Shown: piece by piece, positions 35,659-44,778 of the stretch
How positions within the stretch are numbered: the stretch's first letter is position 1
How the letters are laid out: every line of letters begins with the position of its first letter
Origin: Toxorhynchites rutilus septentrionalis
Taxonomy: Eukaryota > Arthropoda > Insecta > Diptera > Culicidae
DNA length: 64,000 nt
Direction of reading: 5' to 3'
NCBI RefSeq assembly: GCF_029784135.1
Contig: NC_073746.1
Coordinates: 69,563,042-69,627,041, forward strand
Notes under the pieces: generated by a model
Databases searched by the model: none
What the model was told of the DNA's origin: nothing
The model's input: only the letters and a program-made list of their open reading frames with translations
Made by a program: the position numbers and the translations under genes

Positions 35659-35660
<2 letters not shown>
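31819..35660 (-). mobile_element. R4/Dong-like non-LTR retrotransposon, apparently full ORF
   Basis: A minus-strand element with poly-A tail (poly-T 31,819-31,835), 124-bp 3' UTR, one 1220-aa ORF and only ~38 bases upstream of its ATG. It directly abuts the poly-A of the next LINE. The C-terminal restriction-like endonuclease and single ORF place it with R4/Dong rather than APE-endonuclease LINEs. The lack of any visible frameshift suggests a young copy, although the short leader may mean 5' truncation. Confidence 0.85.
31960..35622 (-). CDS. R4/Dong-like reverse transcriptase with restriction-like endonuclease
   Basis: 1220 aa. An Arg/Pro-rich N-terminus is followed at ~90-140 by a Myb-like segment (RRRIMWTHEMNEFVIRAYY). 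RT motif A YIDYRKAYDS lies at ~620, motif B QGDSFSPLWFCLA at ~670 and the active site FYMDDLKVYA at ~725, with Met in place of the usual Ala. At ~1030 a CCHC-type finger (CRMC...H...C) precedes the PD-(D/E)XK nuclease (RPDIMVYDKSDRKVTIIDV) at ~1115. Such enzymes cut one DNA strand and prime cDNA synthesis there. The start MELRSRRI is the only Met near the element's 5' end and is preceded by an in-register CAA TAA A ATG arrangement. No premature stop or frameshift is seen, so the protein may be active. R2 or NeSL are less likely because of the N-terminus. Confidence 0.88.
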   Translation of the reverse strand: MELRSRRIIRMRSPEEGPRTGAGPGTGVRASGQRLEGDVQERATSRVQPEELPPHGNSSHRHHPRNAAPTRRVVTARRQSSTLVGTTRRRIMWTHEMNEFVIRAYYICTALETDMSGRPRILTMFEEAYPEFVGRLDQNAMNARRRAIVRNNMLSQTQIDEIKQQVQREISSRNNRASDVSRRSSVRLSNSFASGARESAPVEATVQQPPEPEDPQPDQQLLRDLVFHYDEAISQFRDTDPLSRPRIPKLQHSRRLTSAVKLMNEHVLPLHLVDAENMEELQLKVYCAAVATAKSLGYRIRPRGGLLQHLRERREPPWRRRLEQRILNKRVAIGRLMAYKRGSRSVKLCRQVAVIVRPTELRQLGAHQLTEKLDTLVQQLSVLTKRLKRYSDSAKRQEQNRMFRDNEKAFYDHISDEKPDYREGLPDISDVTNFWAGIWETPVEHRDGQMWLRREEESCGEIGEMPAIIVGENDVREASRYLRNWAAPGPDGVQNFWHKKLTVAHPKIAECFNKVLRDPHNLPEFATRGVTFLLPKDSNTLNPSKYRPITCLSSLYKILSSIITAKVSAHCEQHHIIAEEQKGCRKNTHGCKDQAIIDAAIVGQAVYNQRNLSMAYIDYRKAYDSIPHSFLVRVLELYKIDPFVVRFLQHAMRQWSTSLHLSDGENVLQSRTLQIKRGIFQGDSFSPLWFCLALNPLSRTLNRNGHGYKIRYGDGAHEEVTHTFYMDDLKVYADSRQRLGVAIRVVEDISRDICMEFGLDKCRCVHLLKGQLTEFGGYEVYDGEFIRDMVRGESYKYLGFRQLTGIRHSDIKTELRDKFLSRVNCVLRTFLNAGNKVRAINTFAVPLLTFSFGVVKWSKTDLEDLERRMRKAFKEAGMHHPQSALERVSLPRKEGGLGIVDISALCVAQVRQLREYFAERANQNALYRAVCAADRGYSALHLAQAEYQLNCNLQTVEEKIAAWKQKAVLGAHPHQLDRPHVDKAASNLWLTRGELSSVVEADMIAIQDRIMPTRNCRRYVWHQDVDDICRMCHQPGENIEHIMGGCPVLANAAYTERHNNVARIVHRQLALQCALLEDNVPNYRYLPAPVLENDRFKLYWDRTVLTDLSIHHNRPDIMVYDKSDRKVTIIDVAIPLNQNLEETHGRKICKYRPLAVELKELWGLREVPRIVPVVLSGTGIVPKTLLEALKVLNMEKELAGIQKSVILSTCAIVRQFLGQD

Positions 35661-35692
<32 letters not shown>

Positions 35693-35730
35693 ATACGTTT
35701 ATTTGTCTTTTTTGTTTGGTAAAAATTTAT

Positions 35731-38700
35731 TTACATGGTTGATTCATTCTCGACTTCAAAACTAAATTTCAACTCATCTATATCAATCCTACCATTACTA
35801 CTATCAATGAAGGTGATATATGTCAATAACAGTTTCATTATCAAAATTCGTTCATTTGTTTCAAACCCCTCCAACGACGGTCGAAGGAGATCCTCTAAAT
35901 GGAGTGCGCGTTGTCTACCAGATACCACTAGCAGCTTTTGTTGTAGCACATTGAAAGCATCTCGTACTCTCCGACAGCCAAAAAATTTGTGCTGTATTGT
36001 TTCCACACTCGAAGAACAGTGTAAGCAAGTTTCATCGTCCGTTCTCCTCATAACGAACATCAGACGCCGGTGCGAGAATTTTTCGTTTACCCACATGTAA
36101 AGAAGACTACGTTGTGAAGGCAATAACTTCCGAATAGCAATATTCTTCCACACACGGGGCCAGTTAATTGCAGGATTTGCTATTTCCACTTTCGGTTTTG
36201 CTGTACGTTCTATGAAGAAACGATGGATGAGATTGGCGGAAGGCTGCTCTCGGATTTGGAAGGGGAAATTTGGATGATGATTTAGGATAAGCTTTAGGCA
36301 AGGAAGGTCTGAGGGGGGGACGGTTGTTTGGGAGAGGAAGGAATTGTAATAGGGAAGGGAGCTCATTTCGTGTAGGTGCCGATTGATTAACAGCGCCTTA
36401 CACTTCATCGCTGGCAATTGAAGGTTGAGACCGCCATCCTCCTGTCTTCGCGCTAGCTGCTCCATTGGGATGGTTGCACACGCACCACGGAAAAGAAAGC
36501 GTCGCATAATGGTTGTCAGTTTTGCCACGTGTGCTGCCATTGGAGACAGATTTGCTGCCATGTACCATGTCCGTGATGAGATAAAAACGTTCAACAGTGT
36601 TACCTTCTGGTGTAGTGATAAGCTTCTTGAAGAGTGCAACCATACTAGACGCGAAAAATTGGTCACGAGTATGTCCCAATTTGTTTTCACCATACCTCGG
36701 ACCGAGTTGGTGAAGATTATCCCAAGAATTTTGATGGAACCTCCCGTGCGAAGCCACGGTGCAGTGATTGGATCATTCACACATCCGACGTCAATTGCGG
36801 TGGTTTTATCTTCATTCAAGCGTGCCCCTGCTATTCTCTCAAAACGCTGGAACAAGCCTCGCATCGCATCAAGCTTTTCGGCACTCGATACAATGGCACT
36901 GATGTCATCTGCGTAAGCGATAATTAAATCTGCCCCACACACTTGCTCTAATCGCAGAAGAAGTGGGTGAAGATAGAGCACGAAGAGATGCATCGAGAGA
37001 GGGTCCCCTTGTCGGACAGAACGTTGGATTTGGATTGGAGCGGAGAGGTGCCCGTTGATGAGCAAGCGAGAGGAAGAGGCTGCTGCTACACGGGAAAGCA
37101 AATTCACCAGTTCTGGGTTGAAACCCAAATCTCGCATCGTAGTAAATAAAAAGCGATGATCCACACGATCGAAAGCATGATCGAGATCAAACGAGATCAG
37201 CTTGCCTTTTTGTCTGCCCGCCTTCAGCTGTGCAATTCTGTCCTTCAATGCTAACGTTGCTTGGAAAATGTTGTGCTCGCCGTTCGAGCATTTTTGTGAG
37301 CGAGTCAAAACACTATGAGCTCGAAGCACATTTTCAAGTCGCTGCTTCAAAACACGCGACAAAATTTTGTAGTCATAGTTGACTAGACTAATTGGGCGGT
37401 AGGAACGTGCGCTGTCCCCCGAATCTCGTTTCTTCACCAGAACGATCACCCCATCGACGAAATGGGATGGAAAATTTGACCTGATAGCGTCATTCATAAC
37501 CAGGTTAAGCTCACGATGTATCACATCGAAAGTTCGCAGAAAAAACTCTTTTGGCAGTCCGTCGGGTCCTGGAGACTTTTTCGATGCGCTTGTGCGGATA
37601 GCAAAAAGTATTTCTGCCGTAGTGATTTCATACATACAAGCTTCGTTTGCATCATCCTGCTCGGGAATGATTCTATCACACTGGAAATGTCCCCATTCTC
37701 CCTCTTCTACATTGCCGGGCGCGTATAGATTACTGAAATACTCGACCATATGGTTCTGTATAGCAGCAGAATCATCGATGATTTCATCTCTCTCATTTCG
37801 CAGACGCTCGATGGTTGTTTTTCGTCGCACTCGCTCGCCCAGCTGATAAGTCGATAGCGGCTCACCAGCAACGAAGGTTTCGTTGATTCGCACGAACATT
37901 TCGGAGAACGCTCGCTGGTGTGTCAGCATCTTTGCTTTTATTCGATTGATGGTGGTGAGCATGGCAGGGTTGTTTTGGTAGCCATCGTACGCATTCCGTA
38001 GTAACTGAAAGAGACGATGTTGTTCACGATGGAAGTTATCGAATGCTGTTTTGGACTTCCATCGGAAAAAAGACTTTATTTTAGGCTTTGCGCACGATAG
38101 CCACCATTCCATCCACGACCGATAGTTTCGTCGTTGACGAGTCCAAAACTGCCACCGTATTTGGAACTCGTTAATATTTTCAGCGGTCAGTAGATGCGGA
38201 CGGAGAGACCAAAATCCACGACCATGTGCTCTGTCGGGGAGAGGAAGGCAAATTCTCATGGTGACGGCCTTATGATCCGAAAAACAGCACACATGTACAG
38301 CTGTTGATCTCAGCTGTTCTCGGAGACCGTTGCTCACGTAGAAACGATCGAGCCTAGACGAAGAGTTGTGTGTGATGTAAGTATACTCGATCTCTCGTGA
38401 ACGAAGTCGTTGCCACACATCATGCAGATGTAACTGCTGAACGGTGGCTAGAAGAGCGGGACTCGAGTTTTGCCCCGTCGCATCGCATTGACGAATCACG
38501 CAGTTGAAATCGCCACCTAAGACGACGTGGTCGGTCCGATGACGAAGGTAATAGGCAATGCTGTTGTTGAAGAACCGCTCTCTTTCAGCACGGAGAACGG
38601 AACCTGATGGGGCATACACATTACAGAGCGTTGTGTTGTGGACACGGAGGGCGAGTAATCTTCCGTCTAGACTCTTCTCTACATGTGAGAATTTGATGTG

Positions 38701-38913
38701 TTGTTTTAAAGCGATTGCCGTTCCTCTCCTTGAGTGGTCGACATTACAGACAACGTTGTAGCCAGGCAAGACTAACTGCTCGTTCTCTACCTCCTGCAAA
38801 AACACAATATCCAACTCCATTGTGCGAACAAACGTGCGAAGGGCGTTTAGCTTGGTTTGGTTGGTGATGGTATTTATATTGATCGTCCCGATGTTACAAC
38901 TGACGTACTCCAT
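35731..38913 (-). CDS. L1/Tx1-like ORF2: APE endonuclease and reverse transcriptase
   Basis: 1060 aa from the ATG at 38,913 (MEYVSCNIGTININTITNQT). The frame is open to 39,072, but this ATG is favoured because it lies one base after the ORF1 stop. Endonuclease motifs: FLQEVENEQL, LGGDFNCVI and FSDHKAVTM. RT motifs: SYRPISLVNYDYKILS, FDLDHAFDRVDH (A), VRQGDPLSMHLFVLYL (B) and IAYADDISAI (catalytic C). A C-terminal Cys/His motif (CLHCSSSVETIQHKFFGC) is as in L1-group ORF2. The enzyme would nick target DNA and reverse transcribe its own RNA. No inactivating change is visible. The clade is L1 or Tx1; I cannot separate them without a tree. Confidence 0.88.
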   Translation of the reverse strand: MEYVSCNIGTININTITNQTKLNALRTFVRTMELDIVFLQEVENEQLVLPGYNVVCNVDHSRRGTAIALKQHIKFSHVEKSLDGRLLALRVHNTTLCNVYAPSGSVLRAERERFFNNSIAYYLRHRTDHVVLGGDFNCVIRQCDATGQNSSPALLATVQQLHLHDVWQRLRSREIEYTYITHNSSSRLDRFYVSNGLREQLRSTAVHVCCFSDHKAVTMRICLPLPDRAHGRGFWSLRPHLLTAENINEFQIRWQFWTRQRRNYRSWMEWWLSCAKPKIKSFFRWKSKTAFDNFHREQHRLFQLLRNAYDGYQNNPAMLTTINRIKAKMLTHQRAFSEMFVRINETFVAGEPLSTYQLGERVRRKTTIERLRNERDEIIDDSAAIQNHMVEYFSNLYAPGNVEEGEWGHFQCDRIIPEQDDANEACMYEITTAEILFAIRTSASKKSPGPDGLPKEFFLRTFDVIHRELNLVMNDAIRSNFPSHFVDGVIVLVKKRDSGDSARSYRPISLVNYDYKILSRVLKQRLENVLRAHSVLTRSQKCSNGEHNIFQATLALKDRIAQLKAGRQKGKLISFDLDHAFDRVDHRFLFTTMRDLGFNPELVNLLSRVAAASSSRLLINGHLSAPIQIQRSVRQGDPLSMHLFVLYLHPLLLRLEQVCGADLIIAYADDISAIVSSAEKLDAMRGLFQRFERIAGARLNEDKTTAIDVGCVNDPITAPWLRTGGSIKILGIIFTNSVRGMVKTNWDILVTNFSRLVWLHSSRSLSLHQKVTLLNVFISSRTWYMAANLSPMAAHVAKLTTIMRRFLFRGACATIPMEQLARRQEDGGLNLQLPAMKCKALLINRHLHEMSSLPYYNSFLSQTTVPPSDLPCLKLILNHHPNFPFQIREQPSANLIHRFFIERTAKPKVEIANPAINWPRVWKNIAIRKLLPSQRSLLYMWVNEKFSHRRLMFVMRRTDDETCLHCSSSVETIQHKFFGCRRVRDAFNVLQQKLLVVSGRQRALHLEDLLRPSLEGFETNERILIMKLLLTYITFIDSSNGRIDIDELKFSFEVENESTM

Positions 38914-38914
38914 T

Positions 38915-39985
38915 TTATTGGATTTCTTCGTCGGAGATTCTAGCTTGTACGTGTTCGGTGAAGATGACGTCTTCTCCGTAGTGACGCATTTTCTTGCCTG
39001 GTGGTTGTCTACGCGAGCGTCGGCTGCCATTCGAGCCTTGGGAAGCTTGTGAATTGTCTGTTTCGTTGCCATCGGGTCTACGATGCGACGTGGTGGCGTT
39101 CGGGAATGAGATGGGCGATAGCTGGATTACAGCTTGTGTTACGGATGGTATCGTTGTTGAAGGTGTAGCGGGGGGTGGCATCGTGTTATTTTGTTGTTGT
39201 ACTGCGGTTTTTGTCCCACTCATTTCAGAGAAATTTGGCTTCAGACGCGTGTTGTCGTAGTGACCGACAGTGAGCGGACTCTTTGTCAAACGTTTTGATG
39301 AAGCTGACGATGGTTTACGAAGATTCGTTGGTTTGGTGTGTTGAGGTTTTGTCGGGTTGCCCTTCGTTACGCTAGCGTATGATTGGTCTGCTGCGAGCTT
39401 CTGCACCAGCAGTTTCTTGTTTTGTACACATGGAATGCCAATGTGTACAAACTCATGGCAGTGTAGGCACGTTTGCCGTTGCCCCTTATATTTCACCGCA
39501 GTCTCTTCTCCCTGGATTGTCACGAGAGAAGGAATGTTTTTCGTGATCACCATCCGAACAATACGAACCCCGGTTTTAATACCACCGAAGTCGCTGTATC
39601 GGTCATCCCACAGTAGGTCACGAATACTGACGACTTCGCCGTACTCGGTGAGAAAATCAGCAATCTGATCATTGGTGACGCTCTCGGGTAGCTCAAGCAA
39701 ATTTACCTCTACCGCACCGTCCTCCATCGTAACTCGTAGTTTGTATGATTTCCCTTCAAACACGAACTCGTGCTTGTTGTCGTGCTGCTCCACTATTTGT
39801 TCAGCAAGTTGGAGGTTGTTGACCTTGACGAAGGTACATGCAAGCCGTCTGCTTGGCTGAAGTTGCAGAACATTCTCACGTGTAAGTCCGAGTTCTTTTC
39901 CAACGAACTTATGGATCTCGTCATGAGAAAGCAATTTCGGAAATTGCGAGTAGTCGACGCGAAACGTATTTTCGCGACGCGGCAT
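38915..39985 (-). CDS. L1/Tx1-like ORF1 nucleic-acid-binding protein
   Basis: 356 aa from the ATG at 39,985 (MPRRENTFRVDYSQFPKLLS). The frame is open further upstream, but only from non-ATG codons. The middle contains an RNA-recognition-like segment (VNLLELPESVTNDQIADFLT). One CCHC zinc knuckle follows (CLHCHEFVHIGIPC, spacing C-x2-C-x4-H-x4-C). The C-terminal third is rich in Ser, Thr, Pro and Gln. By analogy with other LINEs it coats element RNA and forms the retrotransposition particle. The stop TAA is separated from the ORF2 ATG by a single A, which suggests coupled termination and reinitiation for ORF2 translation. Confidence 0.85.
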   Translation of the reverse strand: MPRRENTFRVDYSQFPKLLSHDEIHKFVGKELGLTRENVLQLQPSRRLACTFVKVNNLQLAEQIVEQHDNKHEFVFEGKSYKLRVTMEDGAVEVNLLELPESVTNDQIADFLTEYGEVVSIRDLLWDDRYSDFGGIKTGVRIVRMVITKNIPSLVTIQGEETAVKYKGQRQTCLHCHEFVHIGIPCVQNKKLLVQKLAADQSYASVTKGNPTKPQHTKPTNLRKPSSASSKRLTKSPLTVGHYDNTRLKPNFSEMSGTKTAVQQQNNTMPPPATPSTTIPSVTQAVIQLSPISFPNATTSHRRPDGNETDNSQASQGSNGSRRSRRQPPGKKMRHYGEDVIFTEHVQARISDEEIQ

Positions 39986-40116
39986 CACGGAAAGTGCCGT
40001 CGCGGATAGCGTAGATGAAAGAAACCAACAACGTATCAAATAGTCTGTGAACGACTTCCAAAATCTTCTCGTCTGATAAAATCGACTTATCGACTCGGAA
40101 GTTGAGCGCTAACTAT

Positions 40117-40800
40117 AACGTTCTGCCTGAATGTGGTCCCCGAAGTAATTAATTGACCCGAAATGTTGAAATGAAACGAAATTTATTATTATAACTTTAT
40201 GAACATACACAGGTTTAATTATATGCGAATCTTTTTATTCTTGATATTTTTTGGTTTATTTCGATATGTACTATTTAAAAATGATGTGGAAGCCCGTACA
40301 CCTATTTTAATTTTCTCTGATCTATCTCAAAGATGTGAATAGGTTTATGATGATTATTAGTGTTTCACTAGCTCGAAATATTTTCAAGTATTTCGCAAAC
40401 ACTACATCCATACATCTGGTATGGTAACATCCATACATCTCACGCTCAAGGTCACGAGTTCAACTCTCACTCCCGACATTCTTCCAAAAATAGAAGTTAA
40501 AGTGACGAACCAGCCAAAAGAGTTGAAAGTCACTATAATATAGAAAAAAAATAAATAAATAAAATAACACAACAATACGATTATTAAAACCCTCCAACAA
40601 TGCTGTTAACTGCTCCGGCAATTGTCAATGCTATATCAAAAGCTTCCACAGAGCACCCCACCAAAGATGATGCCCCCGCTACGGAAGTCATATTGTGGTA
40701 ATCGTGGGAAGCTGTGGGTGTGAGGAGTCTTCCGCACAAAGCTCACTGTACCCACTGGCGGTGGCAATACTTGCTCGATGATTTGCTCCACATTGCGGTT
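40117..40800 (+). repeat. 684-bp direct repeat, right copy
   Basis: The partner of 31,135-31,818, continuous on its right with unique flanking DNA. It is thus probably the original locus, with the candidate exon intact across its right edge. Confidence 0.95.
40427..40568 (+). mobile_element. tRNA-derived SINE remnant, copy in right repeat
   Basis: Identical by eye to 31,445-31,586. It was duplicated together with the surrounding 684 bp. Confidence 0.6.
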
Positions 40801-40830
40801 CCCATAGATGTAGCAGAACTTCGAGTGGGA
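40636..40830 (-). CDS. Candidate host exon interrupted by the LINE pair (unrecognised)
   Basis: An open frame on the minus strand, from about SHSKFCYIYGNRNVEQIIEQ to FRSGGIIFGGVLCGSF and a stop at 40,636-40,638. GC content is higher than in the flanks. Possible acceptors TTCTAG or CCTAAG lie just upstream at ~40,830-40,845. I do not recognise the protein. It could be the last coding exon of a gene or a chance frame. Its left-hand duplicate at 31,654-31,818 is cut by the insertion. Confidence 0.35.
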   Translation of the reverse strand, partial: SHSKFCYIYGNRNVEQIIEQVLPPPVGTVSFVRKTPHTHSFPRLPQYDFRSGGIIFGGVLCGSF

Positions 40831-40844
40831 CCTTAGGCTAGAAC

Positions 40845-41860
40845 CATACCCCTTGCGTCCGTCGGTCTGCCTGTCTGTCCGTGCAGAAAGTGGCCGAAAG
40901 GATTGCCGGTGCACAGTCGGGCCAACTGTCGTCTAGCTGATGATGGAGCAGCTGTTGAAGTGAGGATTTTATCGACTCGATGCATCAATTTTGTGTTGCA
41001 TCCGCTCCGTGTGGGAGCAGCGCATTGAGCGCCGTTGGGGGCGACGAGTGACGATGGAGCCTCCAATTGTCCACTATTACGATGGGGTGCCATTATGATG
41101 CCTCTTGTCGGAGGATTTTGTGGGATCCGGATGCATTCTGTAGCAATTATTTGAATACTCTAGCAAAGTGTAGCAATTACGGATATAATAGTCGCACACG
41201 GAAGGCGAGGCGAATACCATACGGTTAATAACCGAATACCAGCCTAGAAGTAATGCGATGATGAGGTTTGCAACGAGCGAAAGCTTTTGATGTGGTGGGA
41301 TGCGAAGGGATCGGAGGTGCGGATAGGTGTGGATATGTGTGCATTTCATTTGAATTGTACAGTTTTGTATGAATACTGTTTCGATGCAATCTTGTGTTTT
41401 GCAGCCATTTAGAAAACGTCTAGGATCAAAGAAATAGGGCGCATATCTGAAGAGAAACGGAGAAGGAATTGGGATAAGCACAATAATTACAACTATTCCA
41501 GCGTGAACATCATTCATCAGCGGAAGTATCTAGATACTCCGAAATATTTAGCCGCCAGTGGTTTAATTATCCTCTGTGTTTTTAACTTTATCGCATCCTA
41601 CCGCAACACATAAACTCATGACTGAAAATGTTTTCCAAAAACTTCAGCTAGCTAAGAATTACAATATACATTTTTCGATTTTCTTGCATGGGGAAGCTCA
41701 TATCAATTGTAACGATTTGTTTTCTGAAGCTCTTGAGAATATAATTTGCTGGTTCCAGAAGAGATCGTTTTCCAATACATTTTTTTAGATTACACTGAAA
41801 ATTTAAACATAAATGTTTTGAAATTTTGAATATTTTTTTTTTGCTTTTTCTACTATAAGT
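40845..41860. other. Flanking DNA, no supported gene
   Basis: Open frames at 40,833-41,093 and 41,077-41,517 (minus) have no recognised domain. The moderately GC-rich stretch at 40.8-41.1 kb may be upstream exon or promoter sequence of the candidate host gene. Confidence 0.4.
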
Positions 41861-41861
41861 T

Positions 41862-43838
41862 CTACAAAATTTAGGTAACGATAATATTTTAATGAAAAAA
41901 TATAGCCTTTCTGCCACATTTTTTTTTAAAAGACAATAAAAAAGAATATTTTGATAATTAGAATTTATTTTAAAAAAAAATGTTTTGTAATTCTGAATAT
42001 AGTTATACCTCGATATAAGGCAACTTTTTTTTCTCGTTACGTTATATCGAAGTTATTTTTTGTTTGATGCAAAACTGTTCATGACTACTCAAAAATACGC
42101 GAAATTAATTTTCTATCACCCAGCAGTATGTATAAACCTTTCTAATGCCCATTTAATATCATTTTCGTAGACAAACATGATCAGTTTTAAGTAGAGGAAA
42201 AGGTCTGGAAAAATTGAAGTGAAATTAGTATCAATTAGTGATGAAACTGGTAAACTGATGAATATGGTATAACACGACAAACATATTTAAAAAGCCTATT
42301 TACTATCAAAAAGACAATAAATTACAAACAATCAGGATTCATGATATTTTATTAAAAATGACTGCTAACAAACAAAAACTCGAAGTTTCTAAAATTCCTA
42401 AAAATTCGATGTTCCACAAAGTTCGTCAAAAATAGTTTTACCATCTTGGGCCCATTTTTTAAATTTTCTACATGACTTCTATTTTATATGAAAAAGTTGA
42501 AAAAAATATGAAATAATACATGTTTTTTGATATTGCAAATTAAAATTTTATTTTGTAAATAAAAAAAAGAGTACTAATTTTTCTTCTCAGTGTATATTTT
42601 TTTTCAAATTAAGCCAACAATACTCTATAACTCTTTTTAACACACTATTTCGGTACGACTCATATTTTTTGAGATATAAATTATCAAAGATTTCTCTTAC
42701 TCAAATCGATACACCTTTTTCAAAAGTTACGCTTGAGTCAAAAAATGAACCATGATGATGTATTTGGAAAAGTTGTTGGAAATTATAAGCAAATTCATAA
42801 AATGTCATGAACATGACGGCATAACACGACAAACATATTAAAAGGGATTATTTACTATAAAAAAGACAATAAATTAGAAATATTTTTTTAAATATCTCGA
42901 AAATGGCTACATTGAAAAGGAGATTGATAATAACCTTTTATGTTTTAAATCACATCAGGATTCATAATTTGTGGCTAAAAATAATTGTTAACATACAAAA
43001 ATTCGAAGTTTCGAAAATTCCTAAAAATTCGATGTTCCACAAAGTTCGTCAAAAATAGGATTACCATCTTGGGCCCATTTTTTAAATTTTCTGCATGACT
43101 TCTTTTTTGTATGAAAAAAAAAAAATAAAAAATATGTATTTTGGATATTGCAAATTGAATTTTTATTTTGTAAATAAAAAAAGAGTACTATTTTTGTTCT
43201 CAGTGTACTCTTTCTAAGACAATATTTCGGTACGACTCATAGTTTTGAGATATAAATTATCCAAGATTTCTCTTACTAAAATCGATACGCCCTTTTCAAA
43301 AGTTACACTTGAGTCAAAAAATTCCCAATTGCTGTGAAAAACTCATATTTCCTCCAACCCAAACGGAATACACACTTTCATTGGAATCAAAAAAACAAGT
43401 TTTTAAAATCTGCATTTTTAGGACGATTTCATTTGGAATTGCTGTATAAGATCTACAAAATTTAGGTAACGATAATATTTTAATGAAAAAATATAGCCCT
43501 TCTGCCACATTTTTTTTAAAAGACAATGAAAAAGAATATTTTGATAATTAAAATTTATTTTAAAAAAAAGTTTTGTAATTCAGAATATCTTTATACAGTT
43601 ATACCTCGATATAAGGCAACTTTATTTTTTTCCTCGTTACGTTATAACGAAGTAATTTCTTGTTTGATGCAAAACTGTTCATGACTACTCAAAAATACGC
43701 GAAATTAATTTACTATCACCCAGCATTATGTATAAACCTTTCTAATGCTCATTTAAGATAATTTTCGTAGACAAACATGATCAGTTTTAAGTAGAGGAAA
43801 AGGTCTGGAAAAATTGAAGTGAAATTAGTATCAATTAG
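41862..43838 (+). repeat. Nested direct repeats in A-B-B'-A' order
   Basis: A (~41,862-42,240) matches A' (~43,448-43,838; aaatttaggtaacgataata, gatcagttttaagtagagg). B (~42,260-42,700) matches B' (~42,810-43,310; tcgatgttccacaaagttcg, accatcttgggcccattttt). All are in direct orientation with 85-95% similarity judged by eye. No coding region was found. Confidence 0.75.
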
Positions 43839-44126
43839 ACAGTCGGATATTCGGTTTTTTATTTGCGAATACGAAACTGGAAGACACTGCATGTGTGCAT
43901 GAAGCGAATGGAGGATTACATTTTAAAAGAAATAATCACATTTACACATTACATAAAAATAATGAACTATGAATAAATTTTCCGTTTCCGTCGATATTTT
44001 TTAATAGAGATTCGAATTTTCTGCAAGTAATATTCAACAGGGTTTTTTTTCTGATAAGAATTCAACTACTTAGGAGTAGATCAGAATAACTTAATTGCAA
44101 CCTTTTTAGACCCGAGGATCACGTCA

Positions 44127-44559
44127 GACTATTTAGAAGTTCTTGAAACGTGAATAGCCTTACTGGCACTGTTATTGGAGTACATAAAATATCTTGCAAC
44201 GAATGTTCTGAGAGTAACAGCTCATCGTGGTCTTCAAGACCTGTAAATGAAACAAATTAGATGAAACTGAATCAAACATAACACACGAAACTCACGGTAC
44301 ACTTTTTGGAAGTGTTTCAACGAAGTGATAAATGAAAACGATAGTTAGCGTCGCGCACAGGAAAAAAATCCCGTTGTTAACGAAATCGACGAAATGTGAA
44401 TCACGATTGCGATTGATTCTAAATTTGGTGGTCATTAAAAACTAATCAGTCAAGAATTGCCAGAATTTATCTTTCAGCTCCCTGCAGTAGTATTACAGCG
44501 AAGACTGTTCTCTGAAGTTGGCCTGGTATACGAAGCAAAGCGGTTGTGATCATCAACAT
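44127..44559 (-). CDS. Candidate spliced gene with two very small ORFs (unrecognised)
   Basis: On the minus strand an acceptor TTTTCAG precedes ATG at 44,559, opening a 30-aa ORF (starts MLMITTALLRIPGQLQ) that stops at 44,467. A second ATG at 44,435 opens a 47-48-aa ORF (starts MTTKFRINRNRDSHFVDFVN) whose residues ~22-39 are a hydrophobic membrane-spanning stretch (GIFFLCATLTIVFIYHFV). It stops at the donor GTGAGT (44,295). A 55-base intron ends in TTTACAG at 44,241. The next exon is open as LEDHDELLLSEHSLQDILCT in a frame that does not join the second ORF. Short introns with these signals are normal in mosquitoes. It could be a bicistronic microprotein gene, exons of a DNA transposon, or chance. 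Confidence 0.3.
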
Positions 44560-44778
44560 CTGAAAATTTATTATTTAACCACCACTGGGTAAATTTGAGT
44601 ACTAATCATAAATTAATGTTATGAGTAAATATTAATTTAATTCAAAAAAAAACTGTCATTTCAGTAATCGAACCATATTTTTTAATTATGGATAACCATG
44701 CTATGCTATGCTACTAGCCATTGAACTATTTTGTTATGATTTATGTTGTGTTAATGAGAAATTGTGATTTTTTTCCAA

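Larger units (their letters stand above)
35661..40116 (-). mobile_element. L1/Tx1-like non-LTR retrotransposon, apparently complete
   Basis: 4,456 bp on the minus strand: a ~130-bp 5' UTR, ORF1, ORF2 and a short 3' UTR with a 28-base poly-A (poly-T 35,661-35,688). Both ORFs are open. Its 3' end abuts the R4-like 5' end, and its 5' end abuts the right copy of the 684-bp direct repeat. No separate target duplication was seen for this element alone. Confidence 0.85.
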
